A stretch of 64,000 nucleotides of DNA, from positions 2,299,001 to 2,363,000 of the forward strand of contig NZ_SGXG01000001.1 of NCBI RefSeq assembly GCF_004216715.1, written 5' to 3'. The notes beneath the pieces are model-generated. The model was given only the letters and a program-made list of their open reading frames with translations, did not search any database and was not told the origin of the DNA. This document shows, one piece after another, positions 1 to 8,469 of this stretch. A program made the position numbers and the translations under genes. Position 1 is the first letter of the stretch, and the number at the start of each line of letters is the position of its first letter. The DNA comes from Cecembia calidifontis (GTDB taxonomy: Bacteria; Bacteroidota; Bacteroidia; Cytophagales; Cyclobacteriaceae).

Positions 1-933
1 CCGGAACAAAGGATACAGCTACCTCTGTGTAAGCAGGACAAAACTCAAGGATTATAGCTATGTGCCCGACAGGCTTACAACTCTGCTGGAAACAAAATCA
101 AAGCAGAACATCAGACTCAGAGCCGTGTCCACAGAAAAAAACACAGACTATTATTTAGAAGTCAAAAGCCCTTCCAAAGAGAAGAAAGAGGAAGGTATGA
201 AGCTACAGTTCGAAGAAAGGTTTGAACAGGAGCTGCAAAAAATACACCATGCCCTCAACAGCAAGGGAGGAGTCAAAAAAACCGATAAAGTCCACCAGCG
301 CATCGGGAGGGCCAAAGAAAAGTATCCATCAGTCCAGTATTATTATGAGATCACTGTTGAAAGTGACCCTAAAACAGAACAGGCAACAGCAATGTCATGG
401 AAGAAAAACCCGGAACGGGAGCAGGCAAAAACCGATAATCTGGGCGTCTATTTTTTACGGACAAACCTGAACGTGCAGGAGGAGTACATCATCTGGAATA
501 TCTATAACACTATCAGGGAAATAGAAAATGCCTTCCGTACCCTCAAAACCGACCTGGACCTCAGACCGATTTACCATAAAAATGATGATGCCGCCATGGC
601 ACATCTACATCTGGGAATCCTTGCATATTGGATAGTCAATACAGTAAGGTACCAGCTCAAACAGAATGGAATAAAAAGCTGCTGGCGTGAAATAGTAAGA
701 GTAGGCAACACACAAAAGGTCATCACTACTTCAGGGAAAAACACCTATGACAAAATCATTACCACACGCAAGTGTACAGTTCCAAACAAAAACCTAAAAG
801 AAATCTACGACATCCTTAAGGCCAAATATCAACCGTTTAAAAAAAGAAAATCCGTAGTACACAAACTTGAACTCAAAAAAACAGAAATACCCAAATTACA
901 GCTACTTACAGGCGGATAGCTGCAATCTGGGTT
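1..933 (+). mobile_element. IS1634-type insertion sequence, right end only
   Basis: The element enters from beyond the left window edge and ends close to base 930, just after its transposase stop. The right boundary is inferred from the interrupted hydrolase on the other strand: normal hydrolase coding stops at about base 934 and IS sequence begins. The left inverted repeat and target duplication lie outside the window, so the exact ends cannot be proved here. Confidence 0.7.
2..919 (+). CDS. IS1634-type transposase, C-terminal part
   Basis: This is the C-terminal ~305 codons of a DDE transposase that mobilises the element at the left edge. The frame is open from base 2 with no start, so the gene begins outside the window; the GTG at 62 is internal. 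Near visible residues 170-190 is a Y/I-x-x-IREIENAFRTLK stretch, typical of the region carrying the catalytic glutamate in IS4/IS1634-type enzymes. A hydrophobic helix follows (HLHLGILAYWIVNTVRYQL). The stop is at 917-919, about 15 bp inside the element's right end, as expected for a terminal transposase gene. I assign the family from motif recognition, without a database search. The gene is probably intact further left. Confidence 0.75.
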   Translation, partial: RNKGYSYLCVSRTKLKDYSYVPDRLTTLLETKSKQNIRLRAVSTEKNTDYYLEVKSPSKEKKEEGMKLQFEERFEQELQKIHHALNSKGGVKKTDKVHQRIGRAKEKYPSVQYYYEITVESDPKTEQATAMSWKKNPEREQAKTDNLGVYFLRTNLNVQEEYIIWNIYNTIREIENAFRTLKTDLDLRPIYHKNDDAAMAHLHLGILAYWIVNTVRYQLKQNGIKSCWREIVRVGNTQKVITTSGKNTYDKIITTRKCTVPNKNLKEIYDILKAKYQPFKKRKSVVHKLELKKTEIPKLQLLTGG

Positions 934-1788
934 AATGTTTTTGAGATCAGCCCTTCTGTCCCAGCCCTTTAAAGTCGCCCCTGCTGTGATGCCAAATTCA
1001 GAGTGTCCCTGCATGTACACATAGACGTTTGGATTGACATGCTTCAGGGAGCGCATGACAGCTTCAGGCCATTTTTCCAAAGGCATCCTCAAGACATGGT
1101 ACTGGTAGTGGTGTTCGAGCAGAAGCTCTTCATACCTGGGATTATCAAAGTCTTCATTTTCTTCGATTTCCATGATTTCTGCAAAAACTTCTGAGGGCAT
1201 TTGTGGTCCCAATACTTCTTTGGCGTACTTTTCATATTCATCCAAGCTGGACATCATATTGGAAATGATCAGGCCTTTCAGGTTATTCTGATGCTTGAAG
1301 GCATATTCCATGGCCAGCATACCGCCCCAGGATTGCCCAAAAAGGTAAAAATTATCTTTGTTGAGCCCCAAGGCTTTCCTTACCTGCTCCACTTCGTCTA
1401 CAAAGCGGTCAATGGTCCAAAGAGACTGATCTTCCGGCTGGTCAGAATAATAAGAGCCTAACTGGTCATAGTAAATGTATTCGATGCCTTCTGATGGGAA
1501 ATAGCCATCAAAGCAGGAATACAGTTCATGGGTCATCCCCGGTCCTCCGTGAAGCAGTAATACCTTCATGCTTGGATTATTGCCTACCCTTTTGGTCCAA
1601 ACCCTGAATTCTCCTTTTGGAGTTTGGATAGGGATCATGCGGATTCCACCTTCAAATTGGTCGTCCCTGTTAGAAAAGTCCAGATAGGAAGCTGTCACTT
1701 GGCAGTCTTCACGCTCTTTTTGGCCTTGTTGAGAACAGGACTGGGCAAAGAAAGCCATGAGGGAAAGAATGATGAGGTATTTTTTCAT
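934..1788 (-). pseudogene. Proline iminopeptidase-like alpha/beta hydrolase lipoprotein, 3' end cut off by an IS
   Basis: The first ~285 residues resemble proline iminopeptidases, which remove N-terminal residues (often proline) from peptides. The oxyanion motif HGGPG is at residues 80-84 and the nucleophile motif GQSWGG is at 151-156 (Ser153). The N-terminus is a hydrophobic signal ending in FFAQSC, a plausible Bacteroidota lipobox, so the protein would sit in the envelope. After ...ADLKNI the frame enters IS sequence and adds ~34 unrelated residues before a stop at 829. The catalytic Asp and His of this family lie in the lost C-terminal part. The product is therefore almost certainly inactive. 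Confidence 0.8.
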
Positions 1789-1903
1789 AGAAGAAAGGGG
1801 CTAAATGATACTGACAAAAGCTGTTGAATATAAGCAAAGGGCTGATTTTAAACAAATCGAATCTGCTGCTAAACAAGCAACTACCGGTTAGGATTTAAAA
1901 TAA

Positions 1904-2767
1904 TCAGCTTTCCCCAAGGTTCTTTTTGCCCTTACGGATAATTTTTTTGGCTTCTGCACCCTTGACCACTTCACCGGAACTTTCCAGCCAAACAATGGCT
2001 CCTGTAGGACATCTTTGAATGGGAACCTGAGTCTGGTGGTTTTTAGAATAATCAATAAGAGGCAGATTATTGACCATGGAAATAAGATTGGGTGCATCCA
2101 TGGCACATTTGCCACAGGCTGTGCAGCCCACTTCACAATCTTCCAACACCGCATCTCCAGCTTCCAGACTCTTACAGGCCACCCAAAGTCTATGGCTCAC
2201 CGGGTGGAGTGAAAAGAGATCTTTAGGACACACTTCCACACAATCTCCGCAGGCAGTGCATTTAGATTCGTCTACCACTGGGATCCCAAAGGCATTCATC
2301 TTAATGGCATCGAAATCACAGACCTTTTCACAATCTCCATGTCCGAGACAGCCCCAGGAACAACCTTTTCCTCCCCCGGCAATCAATGCTTCTCCTCTGC
2401 AGGTACCTATACCTTCGTACTTTGCCCTGTTGATGGCGACATTGAAACCTCCCGCACAGGCCAGTCTTGCCACTCTTTTCTCCTCTGTACCGGCATCTAC
2501 CCCCAAATATGCAGCAATCGCTTTTCTGCCGTCTTCACTGCTCACTGTACATTTTCCGGGAAGCATTTCACCCTTGACCAACGCCTCTGCAAAAGGCCTG
2601 CAGCCGGGATATCCACAGGCACCGCAATTGGCATGGGGAAGCATACCTTCCACCACATCTATCCTTGGATCTTCATAAACATACAGCTTCTTGTTGGCGA
2701 TGGTCAGCATCAAAGCCAATAAAAGCGTCAGTCCTCCCAAGGTAAGCAAGGCGATTAGTATGGTCAT
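1904..2767 (-). CDS. rnfB: Rnf electron transport complex subunit B
   Basis: RnfB is the iron-sulfur subunit thought to accept electrons from reduced ferredoxin and pass them into the membrane Rnf complex. The 287-residue protein starts with one membrane helix (about residues 3-25). Next comes the Fe-S domain with the typical NCGACGYPGC motif (about 48-57) and a C at GKCT. A CxxC-rich segment (GCSWGCLGHGDCEKVC) and ferredoxin-like cysteine motifs (CTACGDCVEVCP and CTACGKC) follow. It is the last gene of the operon. It is separated from the gene before it by a ~356-bp spacer full of hairpins, whereas the other rnf genes are nearly contiguous. This position is unusual, since rnfB often lies next to rnfA or rnfC. 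Confidence 0.93.
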   Translation of the reverse strand: MTILIALLTLGGLTLLLALMLTIANKKLYVYEDPRIDVVEGMLPHANCGACGYPGCRPFAEALVKGEMLPGKCTVSSEDGRKAIAAYLGVDAGTEEKRVARLACAGGFNVAINRAKYEGIGTCRGEALIAGGGKGCSWGCLGHGDCEKVCDFDAIKMNAFGIPVVDESKCTACGDCVEVCPKDLFSLHPVSHRLWVACKSLEAGDAVLEDCEVGCTACGKCAMDAPNLISMVNNLPLIDYSKNHQTQVPIQRCPTGAIVWLESSGEVVKGAEAKKIIRKGKKNLGES

Positions 2768-2823
2768 TTTGGCTTATGCTTTAGTTTAATCAGTTTTCAG
2801 TTAGTTAATGTACCATGTACATA

Positions 2824-3123
2824 GAGGCAAGAGACAGGAGACAAGAATCAAGAAACAAGAATCAAGATTACACTCAGCATTTTTTCATCTTTCATCTCCT
2901 AAGTTCAACCCTTTCAGGGTTGATCGAACCTAGAAAGGTTGTGGTTTTCTTGATCCTGGGTTGCACCCAGGGCTACTGAAAAGTTTAACCACTTCGTGGT
3001 TATCAGTACATTTCAGGTTTCTTTTAGTCATATAAATCTTAATTGGTGCAATTTGCTCTTATTGATTCTTTGTCCTATTGTTTTGCATCTTGACTCTTTT
3101 CTCTTGTTTCTAGAATCTCGCTT
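2824..3123. repeat. Spacer with purine-rich repeats flanking a four-hairpin array
   Basis: This spacer lies between the FNR-type gene and rnfB. At 2824-2869 an A/G-rich stretch repeats units of the ACAAGAATCAAGA type. At about 3089-3123 the opposite strand carries a related stretch (TCTTGACTCTTTTCTCTTG), so the two tracts face each other. Between them lie four short hairpins, given as a separate entry. No coding frame is visible. The arrangement looks like a dispersed, palindromic non-coding element rather than a simple leader. Transcription from the operon promoter must cross it to reach rnfB. Confidence 0.7.
2905..3002. repeat. Array of four hairpins (REP-like)
   Basis: There are four near-perfect inverted repeats in 98 bp. 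TCAACCCT-TTC-AGGGTTGA is at 2905-2923, AACCT-AGAA-AGGTT at 2927-2940, CCTGGGT-TGC-ACCCAGG at 2955-2971 and TAACCAC-TTC-GTGGTTA at 2986-3002. Three of the four have 3-nt loops. From memory, similar hairpin sets are dispersed in Bacteroidota genomes and may be linked to REP-associated tyrosine transposases. That link is not shown in this window. Confidence 0.8.
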
Positions 3124-3981
3124 CTAATAAATAACTTCGGCCCATTTTTTCCCGGCAATCAGTTCCGCTTTTCTGTTTTCCCATTTTTCTTTCGAGCCCA
3201 TGATATTGATAAAAGCTTTATTGAGGTTTTCTTTTACTTTTTCATATCCTGCGATGTAGATATAGGTATTGGCAGAAGACAGCATCTCCAAAATTTCTTC
3301 CGCCCTGGATTCTATGGCCTTATCTAACAAAATTGGATCATTCCAGTGCGGACGGGGGCTTAGGGCATGGAAGGCTTCGAAAGTCGCCTTGTCATAATAA
3401 TTGGTCAGGTCTCCGTCTTTATCATTCAGATAGAGCAGTTCCAATCCGCTTTTTGCACCATAAAAAAGCCTGATTTTGCCTTTCCATTCTTTCTCCTGAC
3501 TGTAGATATGCTTGATAAAAGCCCGGAAAGGGGCAATACCAGTGCCCATACCGATTAGGATCATGTTGGCATTTTTGTCTTCGGGTACCTTGAAGGGCAA
3601 TTCAAATGGACCTGTAATGGTTATTTCATCTCCCACCCTTCTGTCACATAGGTAATTGGAACTGACACCATGATACAACTCTCCACTGAATTCATCTACA
3701 TAAGAGCAGCGTTTGACCAACATGGTAATTTTGGTGTGGCCATTTTCAGTAGCAGGTAAGTCGGCCACGCTGTATAAGCGATGGTGATATTCATTGCCAA
3801 AATCACTGCTGTGCTTTACCAAAACACCAAAGCTTTGGTCGACTTTGCACTTGAAGGAAGGATCTTCCACCTCCAGGATGATTTCCCTGATTTCTTCCTT
3901 ATTGGTTGGGGTGAGGCGATGGGTTTGCTTCACCCTTGCCTTATATTGCTTCTTGGTGTTGAGTTCTGATAAATAAGACAT
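3124..3981 (-). CDS. Ferredoxin-NADP reductase-type flavoprotein
   Basis: This 285-residue protein has the two-domain plan of plant-type ferredoxin-NADP(+) reductases: an FAD domain followed by a nicotinamide nucleotide domain. The FAD motif RLYS is near residue 68. The nucleotide-binding motif GMGTGIAPFRAF is near 144-155. A YIAGYEKV segment stands where the family usually has YxCG, and an aromatic residue (tyrosine) ends the chain. There is no 2Fe-2S domain, so it is not an NqrF subunit. It lies inside the rnf operon, 29 bp after the small cysteine protein. Its likely job is electron exchange between ferredoxin and NADP(H) (inference). Hairpin-repeat sequence begins directly at its stop codon. 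Confidence 0.82.
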   Translation of the reverse strand: MSYLSELNTKKQYKARVKQTHRLTPTNKEEIREIILEVEDPSFKCKVDQSFGVLVKHSSDFGNEYHHRLYSVADLPATENGHTKITMLVKRCSYVDEFSGELYHGVSSNYLCDRRVGDEITITGPFELPFKVPEDKNANMILIGMGTGIAPFRAFIKHIYSQEKEWKGKIRLFYGAKSGLELLYLNDKDGDLTNYYDKATFEAFHALSPRPHWNDPILLDKAIESRAEEILEMLSSANTYIYIAGYEKVKENLNKAFINIMGSKEKWENRKAELIAGKKWAEVIY

Positions 3982-4010
3982 AGCGATAATGTTTTATGTT
4001 GATGAATGTT

Positions 4011-4202
4011 TTACCGTGATTTTTCTTTTATGCAAACTTTGGTACAACCGCAATTGCCGCAACTCCTTCTTTCAGCCAAAACATCTTCATCTGAAATGTT
4101 TTCTGAAAAGGTATTCCTCCAAAGGGACTGTATCCCAACCCAGGCCAGCATCATGGTGACTATGGCCCCGATCCCAATTACATAGCTGAGTATATTTTCC
4201 AT
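4011..4202 (-). CDS. Small four-cysteine membrane protein, NqrM-like
   Basis: This 63-residue protein has one N-terminal membrane helix (about residues 4-25) and a short charged tail with four cysteines (C48, C51, C53, C57) in the string CGNCGCTKVC. The plan resembles NqrM, a small membrane protein needed for maturation of the related Na(+)-NQR complex and thought to deliver iron. It lies 7 bp after rnfA and 29 bp before the FNR-type gene, in the middle of the operon. A maturation role for Rnf is an inference from topology, cysteines and context, because I cannot confirm homology by eye. It could also belong to another cysteine-rich small membrane protein family. Confidence 0.65.
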   Translation of the reverse strand: MENILSYVIGIGAIVTMMLAWVGIQSLWRNTFSENISDEDVLAERRSCGNCGCTKVCIKEKSR

Positions 4203-4209
4203 ATTTTTT

Positions 4210-4788
4210 TTACCCTAATCCCGAAAATCCCATGAAAACCAATGACAAAATCCCTGCTACCAATAAGGTGAGGGCTGTTCCCTTTACCACATTGGGCACC
4301 TCAGCGAATTCCAGCTGTTCCCTGATTCCTGCCATCAGAATAAGTGCAAGGGTAAAACCGGTCCCTGCACCCAGGGCATAAATCAAACTTTGTGAAAGGC
4401 TGTAAGCTTTACTTGTCTGGAATAAAGCCAATCCCAGTATCGCGCAATTGGTAGTAATCAGTGGCAGGAAAATTCCCAAGGCCCTGAACAGGGCAGGGCT
4501 CATTTTTTTGATAAACATTTCCACCAATTGGACTGTGGAGGCAATGACCACAATGTAACTGATAAGTTGCAGGAAGGGAGCATTGATTGCTACCAATAAG
4601 GCATGAATTCCATAGGCACAAAGGGAGCTGATCAGCATCACAAAGGTTACTGCACCGCCCATTTTGGTGGCTGTTTCCATTTTGCCCGAAACACCGAGGA
4701 AAGGACAGATACCCAGGAAATAGGCAAGTACGAAGTTGTTGACCAGACTGGCATTGACAAATATGCTCCAATAAGATTCCGTATTCAT
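4210..4788 (-). CDS. rnfA: Rnf electron transport complex subunit A
   Basis: RnfA is an integral membrane subunit of the ferredoxin:NAD oxidoreductase (Rnf) that pumps Na+ or H+. The 192 residues match the family length and form about six membrane helices. Family-typical stretches are NNFVLAYFLGICPFLGVS near the N-terminus, with a conserved cysteine, and LPLITTNCAILGLAL near the middle, with the second conserved cysteine. In NQR and Rnf structures such cysteines bind an Fe-S cluster between subunits A/D and E. The start overlaps the last 4 bp of rnfE (ATGA type), so translation is probably coupled. Confidence 0.95.
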   Translation of the reverse strand: MNTESYWSIFVNASLVNNFVLAYFLGICPFLGVSGKMETATKMGGAVTFVMLISSLCAYGIHALLVAINAPFLQLISYIVVIASTVQLVEMFIKKMSPALFRALGIFLPLITTNCAILGLALFQTSKAYSLSQSLIYALGAGTGFTLALILMAGIREQLEFAEVPNVVKGTALTLLVAGILSLVFMGFSGLG

Positions 4789-5426
4789 GTTCCCGCTTTT
4801 TTAGATTTGAAGAAATTGAACAGTAATAGCCAAAGCGCCAGGGTGAAAAATCCACCGGCAGGCAAGATCATGATAATCCATTCCTGGAAGGATCCGGGGA
4901 AGATTTCAATGTTGAACAGGGTGCCATTGCCCAATAACTCACGTACAGCACCCAGACAAAACAAGGCGAAAACAAAGCCAAGGCCCATTCCAAGGGCATC
5001 CATGATTGATTTCCCAATGCTATTTTTGGATGCGAAGGCCTCAGCCCTGCTCAGGATCAGGCAATTGACAACAATCAGTGAAATAAATGCCCCCAGGTTT
5101 TTGTGTAGGTCCACGCTGATGGCCTGAATGGCATAATCCACAATGGTTACAAATGTGGCAATGATCAGGATGAAGGAAGCTATCCTTACTTGTTTGGGGA
5201 TAAAATTCCGCAGGGATGCAACCAAGATATTGGACATCAGCAAGACAAATGCCGTTGCCAGCCCCATAGCAAGGGCATTTTGGGCAGTATTGGAAACTGC
5301 CAACACAGGACACATGCCCAATACCTGAACAAATACCGGATTTTCGCGCCAAAGCCCTTTGATGAATTCATCAGTGGAGCTTGGTGTATTTTTCAGTTCC
5401 GTATTTTTTGTTATCCCAGTACTCAT
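4785..5426 (-). CDS. rnfE: Rnf electron transport complex subunit E
   Basis: RnfE is the partner of RnfA and has inverted topology. The 213 residues contain the family-typical LWRENPVFVQVLGMCPVLAV near the N-terminus and FISLIVVNCLILSRAEAFAS in the middle, each carrying one conserved cysteine. About six membrane helices are visible. The extended C-terminal helix ends in a lysine-rich tail (FFKSKKAG). The gene follows rnfG with 1 bp between coding regions and overlaps rnfA by 4 bp, which fits a single polycistronic mRNA. Confidence 0.95.
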   Translation of the reverse strand: MSTGITKNTELKNTPSSTDEFIKGLWRENPVFVQVLGMCPVLAVSNTAQNALAMGLATAFVLLMSNILVASLRNFIPKQVRIASFILIIATFVTIVDYAIQAISVDLHKNLGAFISLIVVNCLILSRAEAFASKNSIGKSIMDALGMGLGFVFALFCLGAVRELLGNGTLFNIEIFPGSFQEWIIMILPAGGFFTLALWLLLFNFFKSKKAGT

Positions 5427-5427
5427 T

Positions 5428-6138
5428 TCAATCCAGTTTAAATTTTTCCAACTGATTGTATATCAATGGAATTATTGTAGCAGAACTTTCTCCAATAATG
5501 TGTCCGATTGCCCTTGATGAAATGGTCGCTCCCGTGATTCCATCTACTTCCCAGGGATTTGTTTTACTGCCCTGCTTTACTGGAACGACCCTATTTTCAA
5601 TCCTTGTCAAATCTTCTGAAAGGGCTACCGAGAGGGCCTTGAAATTGGACAGGAAATTTTCATCTTTTTCAATCTTATCTCCCAATCCGGGGGTTTCCTT
5701 GCTTTCCAGGACATACATTCCTACCACGGTTTGGGTGAAGGGATTGTATCCGTACAAAATCCGTATGACATCTGCATAGCCCTGTCCGCTTGCCTCGATG
5801 GCTATCCCTTTAAGAGTTCCATCGTCTCCAAACCCCGCATAAACCAGTTTTTTACTGCGGTCTTTCCCATCTGAAGGGATAAAGTTTCCATCATCTGTCA
5901 GCTCAAATATTTTGGTTTGGCTTATTCCCGGCAATACCCTGAATACCGCCTGTTCCAGGGCTTCGGCTTTGAGTCTTTCTATCCTTTCCTTTGTTCCTTC
6001 ATAGGTCAACACGATCAGTAGGGCACAGAAAACACCGATACCTACCATCGCGGTCAGCATTTTTTTACTTCCCTGAGAGTTTTCTTGATGGGTCGGTATG
6101 GTCTTTTTTGTATCCATCTTGCTATCTTTTTGTACCAT
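5428..6138 (-). CDS. rnfG: Rnf electron transport complex subunit G, covalent FMN protein
   Basis: RnfG carries a covalently bound FMN on the outer face of the membrane. The 236-residue protein has one N-terminal membrane helix (about residues 27-45) and an FMN-binding domain. The flavinylation motif DGITGATISS places the FMN-bearing threonine at about residue 205. ApbE, the enzyme that attaches the FMN, is not encoded in this window. The chosen ATG overlaps the end of rnfD by 17 bp. A second in-frame ATG at 6117 (MDTKK...) lies just after the rnfD stop and is an equally possible start. Confidence 0.93.
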   Translation of the reverse strand: MVQKDSKMDTKKTIPTHQENSQGSKKMLTAMVGIGVFCALLIVLTYEGTKERIERLKAEALEQAVFRVLPGISQTKIFELTDDGNFIPSDGKDRSKKLVYAGFGDDGTLKGIAIEASGQGYADVIRILYGYNPFTQTVVGMYVLESKETPGLGDKIEKDENFLSNFKALSVALSEDLTRIENRVVPVKQGSKTNPWEVDGITGATISSRAIGHIIGESSATIIPLIYNQLEKFKLD

Positions 6139-7126
6139 AAACCCTAGGCCTGATTATTTTGTCAATTTGTGGGGTAAGCGCATTGCCCAACAAAATGGCA
6201 TACATCACACCTTCAGGAAGCCCGCCCCAAATCCGTATGACCACTATCAAAAGGCCTATAAAAACCCCATAGATCCATACGCCAAGAGGGGTGATGGGAG
6301 ATCCGACCATGTCGGTTGCCATAAATACAGCACCCAACATCAAACCACCAGAGAAAAGCATAAAGAGTGGGGAGGGGTATACCTGATTGTCAAGGAGAAA
6401 TAAGATCCCGCTCAAAAGGTAAACTGTGGCAAGTATGGCTACAGGTATTCTCCAGTTCATCATTTTCCTATAAATCAAATAAATTCCTCCCAGCACAATA
6501 ATCCAGGAGCAGGTTTCTCCAATAGAGCCACTGATCAGTCCCAGGGCAAGGTCTGAGGTTTCAGCAGTTATTTTATCAAATTTGAACGCTGAAAGTGGGG
6601 TAGCACCCGAAATTCCATCTACTATTGGTTCAGCAAAGGGAAGGGCAAGAACAGATTTGGAAATATGGAAAAACCTGTCTTCCAAGAAAGATGGATGCCA
6701 GGTGGTAATGGCAACAGGGAAAGCAGCCTGTAGGAAAGCACGGCCCACGAGCGCAGGATTAAATGCATTATATCCCAATCCTCCGAAAACAAATTTTCCC
6801 AAACCTATGGCCAATACGGCTCCAAGAAAAGTCATCCAAAGGGGAAAAATCGGTGGTAAAGTAAGTCCCAAAAGAATTCCGGTTATCACTGCGGACCAAT
6901 CAGAAATGGTACTTTCCCTATTGGACCACCTACAAAGCAGGTGTTCTGTCAACAAGCAACCAAAGACGGAAGTGGCAATGACCAGTAAGGCATTGATCCC
7001 AAAAGCATATATGGAAAACAAGACCACTGGCAAAAGGGCATAGACCACATTTTTCATAATGAGATCCGTGCTGACATCTTTTTTGATGTGGGGAGAGGAA
7101 CTGATATGTAGGGTCTTGCTAAACAT
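6122..7126 (-). CDS. rnfD: Rnf electron transport complex subunit D
   Basis: RnfD is a membrane subunit with a covalent FMN. Starting at the ATG at 7126 (MFSKTLHISSSPHIKK...) gives 334 residues, close to the family length. The frame stays open to 7237, but that extra part lies inside rnfC and looks unrelated to the family. Multiple membrane helices are visible. The flavinylation motif DGISGATPLSAFK places the FMN threonine at about residue 176. The start overlaps the rnfC end by 8 bp and the stop overlaps the rnfG start, again implying coupled translation. Confidence 0.93.
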   Translation of the reverse strand: MFSKTLHISSSPHIKKDVSTDLIMKNVVYALLPVVLFSIYAFGINALLVIATSVFGCLLTEHLLCRWSNRESTISDWSAVITGILLGLTLPPIFPLWMTFLGAVLAIGLGKFVFGGLGYNAFNPALVGRAFLQAAFPVAITTWHPSFLEDRFFHISKSVLALPFAEPIVDGISGATPLSAFKFDKITAETSDLALGLISGSIGETCSWIIVLGGIYLIYRKMMNWRIPVAILATVYLLSGILFLLDNQVYPSPLFMLFSGGLMLGAVFMATDMVGSPITPLGVWIYGVFIGLLIVVIRIWGGLPEGVMYAILLGNALTPQIDKIIRPRVYGTKR

Positions 7127-8465
7127 TGCTTTTTTGACTGTTGGCTTTCCTTTTTCGGATAATTCCCTTGGATAAGCGGAAATATTGTACCAAGGGGATA
7201 TTGGAGGGACAAACGTAGGTGCATGACCCACATTCAAAGCAATCCATCAGGTTGTATTCCTCAACCATGGTTTCATAGGCTTCGGATTTTGCCAATATCC
7301 CAAGTTTGGAGGGGTTTAAGAAAAGGGGACAGGCATCTACACAAGCGCCACATTTGATGCAGGGATAGATTTTCTCTGTTTTTTTGGTGTCATTTTCCCC
7401 AAACACCACAATTCCTGAAGTTCCCTTGACTATAGATATATCCAGACTTGATGCTGAGACGCCCATCATGGGACCTCCCATAAATACTTCACATATGTCT
7501 TTACTTGCACCTACCTGTTCCAGTATATACCGGAGTGGGGTTCCAATAGGGATGAGGTAATTTCCCTTTTTACTGATGGCAGGACCGGTGATGGTAATAA
7601 CCCTTTCCTGAATTCCCTGTCCATGTGGTAATAACCTCCCAATCTCGGCGGTGGTGGCTACATTGACGACAACGGTATTTACGTCGATAGGTAAGCCTCC
7701 TGAGGGAACTTCTTTTCCCAGGATTGAAGTAATCAGCATTTTCTCCGCTCCTTGAGGATATTTTACAGGAACAACCTGAACGCTTACAGGTAAATCTTTC
7801 GGTATTTTACCCGATAAATGTTCTGCCGCATCCAGTTTATTGGCCTCAATGCCAATGATTACTTCCTTGGCACCAGTGGCTTTCAATAAATACCTAATAC
7901 CCATGAAAATATCATCTGCCTGCTCTAACATCACCCGGTGGTCGGTAGTGAGGTAAGGTTCACATTCAATTCCATTGATGAGAAGATGGTCACATTTTTT
8001 TCCTTCCGGAATTTTGAGCTTTACATGTGTTGGAAATGCTGCCCCTCCTAATCCAACTATACCGGCATCCTGAATTCCCTGTAAGATCTCCTCAGGACTG
8101 GCAGAAAGTGGAATAGGTTTGCCCTCCGATATTTCCTGGCCGGAAAAGGGGAATGGCTCCAGGTAGAGGCCCGGGACCATTTGACCTGAAATGACCGGGA
8201 CATTGGCAATTTTCCTTATTTTTCCCGATACCGGGGAATGCAAAGGGACGGACATGTAGCCATTGGCTTTGGCCAGTAATTGACCCCTTGCCACTTCCTG
8301 TCCTTCCTTCACAATGATCTGTGAAGGCGTCCCTATATGCTGTTGCATAGGTAGGATGATCAGGGGAGCAAACGGGAATTGCCGGATGGGCAGTCGGTTT
8401 GTCTCCTCCTTGTTTTCAGGTGGATGAATTCCATGTGAAAAGGTATTTTTAGCCAGCAGGAACAT
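7119..8465 (-). CDS. rnfC: Rnf electron transport complex subunit C
   Basis: RnfC is the peripheral subunit that binds NAD(H) and FMN and carries two [4Fe-4S] clusters. The 448 residues show an N-terminal barrel-sandwich part (IIVKEGQEVARGQLLAKA) and the NuoF-like glycine-rich nucleotide segment GIVGLGGAAFPTHVK (about 122-136). Near the C-terminus are the cluster motifs CIKCGACVDACP and CFECGSCTYVCP. The gene starts 4 bp after the ferredoxin-type gene. This is the first canonical rnf gene of the operon. Confidence 0.95.
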   Translation of the reverse strand: MFLLAKNTFSHGIHPPENKEETNRLPIRQFPFAPLIILPMQQHIGTPSQIIVKEGQEVARGQLLAKANGYMSVPLHSPVSGKIRKIANVPVISGQMVPGLYLEPFPFSGQEISEGKPIPLSASPEEILQGIQDAGIVGLGGAAFPTHVKLKIPEGKKCDHLLINGIECEPYLTTDHRVMLEQADDIFMGIRYLLKATGAKEVIIGIEANKLDAAEHLSGKIPKDLPVSVQVVPVKYPQGAEKMLITSILGKEVPSGGLPIDVNTVVVNVATTAEIGRLLPHGQGIQERVITITGPAISKKGNYLIPIGTPLRYILEQVGASKDICEVFMGGPMMGVSASSLDISIVKGTSGIVVFGENDTKKTEKIYPCIKCGACVDACPLFLNPSKLGILAKSEAYETMVEEYNLMDCFECGSCTYVCPSNIPLVQYFRLSKGIIRKRKANSQKSNV

Positions 8466-8469
8466 GGGA

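Noticed and set aside
1829..1912. Inverted repeat GCTGATTTTAAA / TTTAAAATAATCAGC around the rnfB stop
   Set aside because: The arms differ by a 3-bp insertion and lie ~55 bp apart, with no T-run. It is too weak to call a terminator.
2070..2678. Long plus-strand open frame (202 codons) inside rnfB
   Set aside because: It is antisense to a clearly recognised RnfB. Its residues (many Ser, Pro, Gln) have no domain character.
2824..3123. CRISPR array in the repeat-rich spacer before rnfB
   Set aside because: The repeats are short, imperfect and without regular unique spacers, and no cas genes are present.
1904..8465. Na(+)-NQR rather than Rnf
   Set aside because: RnfB- and RnfC-type subunits with their Fe-S motifs are present, and no NqrF with a 2Fe-2S domain is seen. 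The FNR-type protein lacks such a domain.
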